NCBI GenBank assembly: GCA_964540415.1
Contig: CAZIMM010000044.1
Span: 1-17,517 of the forward strand
Direction of reading: 5' to 3'
Source: CAZIMM01 sp964540415
GTDB lineage: Bacteria; Bacillota; Clostridia; Oscillospirales; Acutalibacteraceae
DNA: 17,517 nt
Under the pieces are notes generated by a model. That model was not told the DNA's origin, ran no database searches, and saw only the letters and a list, made by a program, of their open reading frames with translations. Below, in pieces: positions 14,708-17,517 of the stretch; position 1 is the stretch's first letter; every line of letters starts with the position of its first letter. The position numbers were made by a program, and so were the translations under genes.

Positions 14708-16336
14708 ATGAAGCTTTACAGGTTTATTTCAGCAATCACATTGCTGGCTGTAGTTTTTTCTCTGTTCGGATGTTCGGGAAACGGCAAGGGTGCGCAGCTT
14801 TATTCTCCGCTGCCATATGAGCCGCAGTGTCTTGACCCTCAGGTGGCTTTCGGCGAGAGCGAGCGGAACATAATTGCTAACTGCTATGAAGGGCTGTATA
14901 AACTTGACGGCACCGGGGCTCCTGTTCTCGCCGCCGCAGATGAATGTACGGTGTCGGCCGACGGTCTTGTCTACACTTTCAAACTCAGAGAGGGTCTGAA
15001 ATGGCATCTCAACACAAACCACGCTGCCGTGCTGGGCGAGGAATACGAAAAAACCTTCAACAACTCCCTCACCGCTGCCGACTTTGTCTTTGCTCTGCGC
15101 AGGGCTGTGCTTCCTGACACACATTCCGCTGACGCTCAATTGCTCTTCTCAATTAAAAACGCGCAGGATATATATGAAAAAAAAGCGAATCCGACAACTC
15201 TCGGCGTTTCGGCGGCGGACGCTTCGACTCTTGTGATAACCCTTGACACCCCCTGTGCAGCACTGCCCGAGATTCTCGCGAAGCCGGTTGCAATGCCGTG
15301 CAGCGAAGGATTTTTCGTTGCTTGCAATGGTAAATACGGCCTTTCGGCGGAATATGTTCTCTGCAACGGTTCGTTCTATCTTTCAAGGTGGTATCAGGGC
15401 ACTTCAATCGTTCTGCGACAGAACCCGGACAACGAAAAGAACATGGCATACCCGTTCTCCGTGACCTACGGCTTCACAACCGACAGCTCACTGATTCTTG
15501 AACGGTTGACAAATGACGGCTATGATGCCGCACCAATTGATCAATCGGTGCTCGAAGCGGCAAAAAGCGGCGGCTGCAAAATCACACAGCTTGATAATAT
15601 CACCTGGGGGTTGCTTTTTAATTGTAAAGTTGATGAGCTTGACAACCAGAAACTGCGTTCGGCCATGTGCCGCGCAACGGATTATAAAATTTTCAATGAT
15701 GAACAGCTCGGGGAACGTGCATATTGGGTCGTTCCGCCGTGCTGCGTTGTCAACGGCGTTCCTTTTTCGGACAATTCCGGCGGCATACCCTCAAACACAT
15801 TCAGCGCTGCAGCGGCTGTTTCGGGCTTTTCCGAGGCTCTTGCGGAGCTTGATAAAGACAAGGTTGAGGTCAGTGTGCTGTGTGTCTCCGAGCACGAGAC
15901 GATCACGCGCCGACTTATCCAGATATGGCAAAAAACTCTCGGGATAAAAATGATGGCAAAAATCGAAATCTGTAAAAGCGTTGACGAGCTTACTTCCCGG
16001 GTTGATTCGGGTGATTTTCAGGTTGCTCTGGCGCCGATAAAGTCGCAGTATTCAAGCGCCGTCGACTTTTTGAGGATATTTACGTCAACATCGCCGCTCA
16101 ACCCCGCGTCGTATTCCTCGGAAAGCTATGACAGCCTGATCCGCAAGCTTGAAACCGTTTCGGCAACCGCCGACATCCTTGAGGGCTGCCGTCGCGCCCA
16201 GACAATGCTCATTCAAAGCAATGTGTTCTACCCGGTATTTTCACAGAGCAGCTATTTTGCTGCCGCAAAGGGCGTTTCCGGGGTCACGGTAATGCCGGCG
16301 GGAGAATACATCGACTTTTCTAAAGTTCTAAAATAA
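14708..16336 (+). CDS. Family 5 extracellular solute-binding lipoprotein (OppA/DppA-like)
   Basis: A 542-aa lipoprotein with signal MKLYRFISAITLLAVVFSLF and lipobox LFGC (Cys22). Family 5 marks include LDPQVAFGESERNIIANCYEGL (split; about 40-60), VSADGLVYTFKLREGLKWH and SLTAADFVFALRRA. Such proteins bind oligopeptides, or sometimes other solutes, for an ABC importer. No permease or ATPase genes are beside it, so it is an orphan binding protein or has a non-transport role. The mature part contains more than ten cysteines, which is many for an exported protein. It starts 6 bases after topB and is probably cotranscribed; GTGAGG upstream is a modest ribosome site. The ligand cannot be told. Confidence 0.9.
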   Translation: MKLYRFISAITLLAVVFSLFGCSGNGKGAQLYSPLPYEPQCLDPQVAFGESERNIIANCYEGLYKLDGTGAPVLAAADECTVSADGLVYTFKLREGLKWHLNTNHAAVLGEEYEKTFNNSLTAADFVFALRRAVLPDTHSADAQLLFSIKNAQDIYEKKANPTTLGVSAADASTLVITLDTPCAALPEILAKPVAMPCSEGFFVACNGKYGLSAEYVLCNGSFYLSRWYQGTSIVLRQNPDNEKNMAYPFSVTYGFTTDSSLILERLTNDGYDAAPIDQSVLEAAKSGGCKITQLDNITWGLLFNCKVDELDNQKLRSAMCRATDYKIFNDEQLGERAYWVVPPCCVVNGVPFSDNSGGIPSNTFSAAAAVSGFSEALAELDKDKVEVSVLCVSEHETITRRLIQIWQKTLGIKMMAKIEICKSVDELTSRVDSGDFQVALAPIKSQYSSAVDFLRIFTSTSPLNPASYSSESYDSLIRKLETVSATADILEGCRRAQTMLIQSNVFYPVFSQSSYFAAAKGVSGVTVMPAGEYIDFSKVLK

Positions 16337-16358
16337 AAGGTAATCTCGGAGGCATAAA

Positions 16359-16847
16359 TTGACACGTTCCCTAAATAATAAAAACAATACTGTACGCGGA
16401 AAGGTTCTGACAATTGTTTCATGCCTGCTGACAGTGCTCTGTGCGGCAGAGATATTCAAGCTTTCCTCACAACCTGCGGAAATTTCCGCACAACTCAGCG
16501 GGGAGGCTCTCGGCTTCTTCTTTGATCTGTTCGGAGATTTTGTCAGCCACCGCGTCTTCAGGAAGCTGGCTCATGCGGCTGAATATTTTGCCCTTGCGTT
16601 TTTAATTTTCAATGCTATCTACCGTATTTTCGGCTATGCTAGGCCGTTTTTCAGCTTTTCTTTGAGCTTCCTTTATTCATTGACAGATGAGTTCCACCAG
16701 CATTTTGTTCCCGGCCGCGCGTGCAGAATCTTCGACATTTTTGTTGATGCGCTCGGTTCATGCGGCGGAATAGTGTTCGGAATTGTCATATTGCTTTTAA
16801 TCCGGCATATTATAGTTAGCGGCGACAAAAAAAGGAAAATCGTGTAA
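16359..16847 (+). CDS. VanZ-like family membrane protein
   Basis: A 162-aa protein with about four membrane segments. VanZ-family marks are FKLSSQP near the first segment (33-39), the conserved FRKLAHAAEYFALAF (67-81), and SFLYSLTDEFHQHFVPGR followed by FDIFVDALGS. VanZ itself gives low-level teicoplanin resistance, but most chromosomal members have no known job, so no resistance should be claimed. The start is TTG at 16359, supported by CGGAGG 7 bases upstream. It follows the oppA-like gene by 22 bases and is likely the last gene of the topB unit. No clear terminator follows directly. Confidence 0.88.
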   Translation: MTRSLNNKNNTVRGKVLTIVSCLLTVLCAAEIFKLSSQPAEISAQLSGEALGFFFDLFGDFVSHRVFRKLAHAAEYFALAFLIFNAIYRIFGYARPFFSFSLSFLYSLTDEFHQHFVPGRACRIFDIFVDALGSCGGIVFGIVILLLIRHIIVSGDKKRKIV

Positions 16848-16852
16848 CCGAA

Positions 16853-16881
16853 TTGTATCCGATTGTTCATATGTTTTTAAT
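16853..16881 (+). promoter_or_regulatory. Possible promoter of the 67-aa gene
   Basis: TTGTAT (16853-16858), 17-base spacer, TTTAAT (16876-16881). It would give a leader of about 120 bases. Each hexamer departs from consensus, so this is a moderate call. Confidence 0.45.
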
Positions 16882-16917
16882 CTGTTCAGCAAATGTGATT
16901 GTTAAAATAAAAATGAC

Positions 16918-16941
16918 GAGGGGAGATCTTGCTCTCTCCTC
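16918..16941 (+). other. Leader hairpin ahead of the 67-aa gene
   Basis: GAGGGGAGA (16918-16926) pairs over 9 bp, with one G-U, with TCTCTCCTC (16933-16941) across a 6-base loop. There is no T-run after it, so it is not a normal terminator. It lies in the predicted leader, about 70 bases before the ATG, and could protect or regulate the message. Confidence 0.5.
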
Positions 16942-17011
16942 CGATACAGCAAGCAAAAAATATCTCGTTTGTTTTCCTTCGCCACATAACACCACGAAAG
17001 GAAAATGTATA

Positions 17012-17215
17012 ATGGAGCAAAGCACTGTCTCCGCAGTCAAGCACCGGATCGCTTCGGACTGCTTCGGACGCACCTATGAATTCTTCGACAAAGTTTCCAT
17101 CCTCAATGAGCTTGCGGCAAAGAACACCGACATGACATCTTCGGAGCTGTACAGAAGGACCAACGAGATATATTCGGCAGATCAAAAGAATCAAAGTGAG
17201 AACAAAACCGCATAA
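17012..17215 (+). CDS. 67-aa protein of unknown function
   Basis: A small, soluble, polar protein with no signal or membrane segment. The start ATG at 17012 has AAAGGA about 10 bases upstream; the frame is open further upstream but that part lacks a ribosome site. Residues 1-40 look helical; residues 41-56 (MTSSELYRRTNEIYSA) form a second likely helix, and the tail is Lys/Asn/Ser-rich. It is followed by a strong terminator, which supports a real gene. I do not recognise the family. It could be a small regulatory or cytoplasmic protein; nothing in its neighbours (VanZ-like gene, tRNAs) points to a role. Confidence 0.65.
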   Translation: MEQSTVSAVKHRIASDCFGRTYEFFDKVSILNELAAKNTDMTSSELYRRTNEIYSADQKNQSENKTA

Positions 17216-17230
17216 GTTCAGGAATTTTGA

Positions 17231-17280
17231 AAACGGTCGTCGGCAGTAGTAAAAAATCAACGCTGACGGCCGTTTTTTTT
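17231..17280 (+). terminator. Intrinsic terminator after 67-aa gene
   Basis: AAACGGTCGTCGGC (17231-17244) pairs with GCTGACGGCCGTTT (17262-17275) with G-U pairs, followed by a run of eight or more T's. It insulates the tRNA promoter downstream. Confidence 0.9.
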
Positions 17281-17320
17281 GATTGATTTCAGAAAAAGCG
17301 AAAAAATTTGGTTTTTGGTA

Positions 17321-17349
17321 TTGACACAAACAGAAATTTATAGTATATT
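17321..17349 (+). promoter_or_regulatory. Promoter of the tRNA cluster
   Basis: TTGACA (17321-17326), 17-base spacer, TATATT (17344-17349). The first tRNA begins 36 bases after the -10. The GC-rich CGCGCG stretch at 17361-17366 lies near the start of the transcript. Confidence 0.85.
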
Positions 17350-17385
17350 ATCTACTGTTCCGCGCGTGGTGAGCGGACATTTCTC

Positions 17386-17461
17386 GGGAGCATAGCTCAG
17401 CTGGGAGAGCACTTGCCTTACAAGCAAGGGGTCACAGGTTCGAGCCCTGTTGTTCCCACCA
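17386..17461 (+). tRNA. tRNA-Val (UAC)
   Basis: A 76-base cloverleaf. The acceptor GGGAGCA pairs with TGTTCCC (one G-U), the D stem is GCTC/GAGC, the anticodon stem CTTGC/GCAAG encloses CTTACAA (anticodon TAC), and the T stem ACAGG/CCTGT encloses TTCGAGC. The CCA end is encoded. All stems pair. Confidence 0.97.
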
Positions 17462-17465
17462 TTGT

Positions 17466-17517
17466 GGCCCGGTAGTTCAGTTGGTTAGAATGCCAGCCTG
17501 TCACGCTGGAGGTCAGG
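17466..17517 (+). tRNA. tRNA-Asp (GUC), cut by window end
   Basis: Begins 4 bases after tRNA-Val. The 5' acceptor strand GGCCCGG, D stem GTTC/GAAT (one G-U) and anticodon stem CCAGC/GCTGG with loop CTGTCAC (anticodon GTC) are present. The T arm and 3' end lie beyond the window. It belongs to the same transcript as tRNA-Val. Confidence 0.93.

Noticed and set aside
16359..16847. Glycopeptide resistance gene
   Set aside because: VanZ-like proteins are widespread in chromosomes, and no vanHAX-type genes are present.
1..17517. CRISPR array, insertion sequence or prophage
   Set aside because: No regularly spaced repeats, transposase, integrase or phage structural genes could be found on either strand.

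Overview
The window looks like chromosome from an anaerobic, spore-forming Gram-positive bacterium of the Clostridia. The evidence is a spoVAE-type sporulation gene, strong AGGAGG-type ribosome binding sites, many TTG and GTG starts, consensus sigma-A promoters with 17-bp spacers, a ferredoxin-fused aldo/keto reductase and a LytR-CpsA-Psr protein. The genus cannot be named from the sequence. Base composition and gene style are even throughout, and I saw no phage, insertion sequence, CRISPR or plasmid signature. Most of the window is ordinary chromosome.

Layout. (1) 1-3254, minus strand: a five-gene metal (probably zinc) uptake operon. It reads: 98-aa membrane protein with a Cys/His cluster, a structured terminator-like element, znuA, znuC, znuB, then a small lipoprotein. 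The last gene runs into a 45-bp perfect inverted repeat at the left edge, which looks like a fold-back end rather than natural sequence. (2) 3439-3965, plus: a chagasin-like exported protease inhibitor under a perfect consensus promoter. (3) 4064-6515, minus: an aldo/keto reductase with two 4Fe-4S clusters, then a RodA-type SEDS peptidoglycan polymerase, each with its own promoter. (4) 6588-8218, plus: tsaE (tRNA t6A synthesis), apparently leaderless, overlapping a LytR-CpsA-Psr gene whose cytoplasmic tail carries a duplicated motif. (5) 8374-9722, plus: a GH76-like alpha/alpha-barrel exported protein. (6) 9844-12397, minus: a 688-aa exported DUF6273-type multidomain protein and a lone spoVAE. 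(7) 12465-16847, plus: topB, an oppA-like lipoprotein and a VanZ-like membrane protein, tightly spaced. (8) 16853-17517, plus: a 67-aa unknown protein with a hairpin leader, then a tRNA promoter, tRNA-Val(UAC) and a tRNA-Asp(GUC) cut by the window end.

How the parts work together: the first block is one transcription unit for metal import. RodA and the LCP protein belong to cell-wall synthesis. The chagasin-like, GH76-like and DUF6273 proteins are all predicted to be exported. No clear new multi-gene system is evident. The best candidates for unexplained biology are the small Cys/His protein leading the zinc operon with the branched RNA element behind it, the substrate-binding protein lacking the third metal histidine, the exported proteins sharing an odd FGG-ending N-terminus, and the DUF6273 protein.
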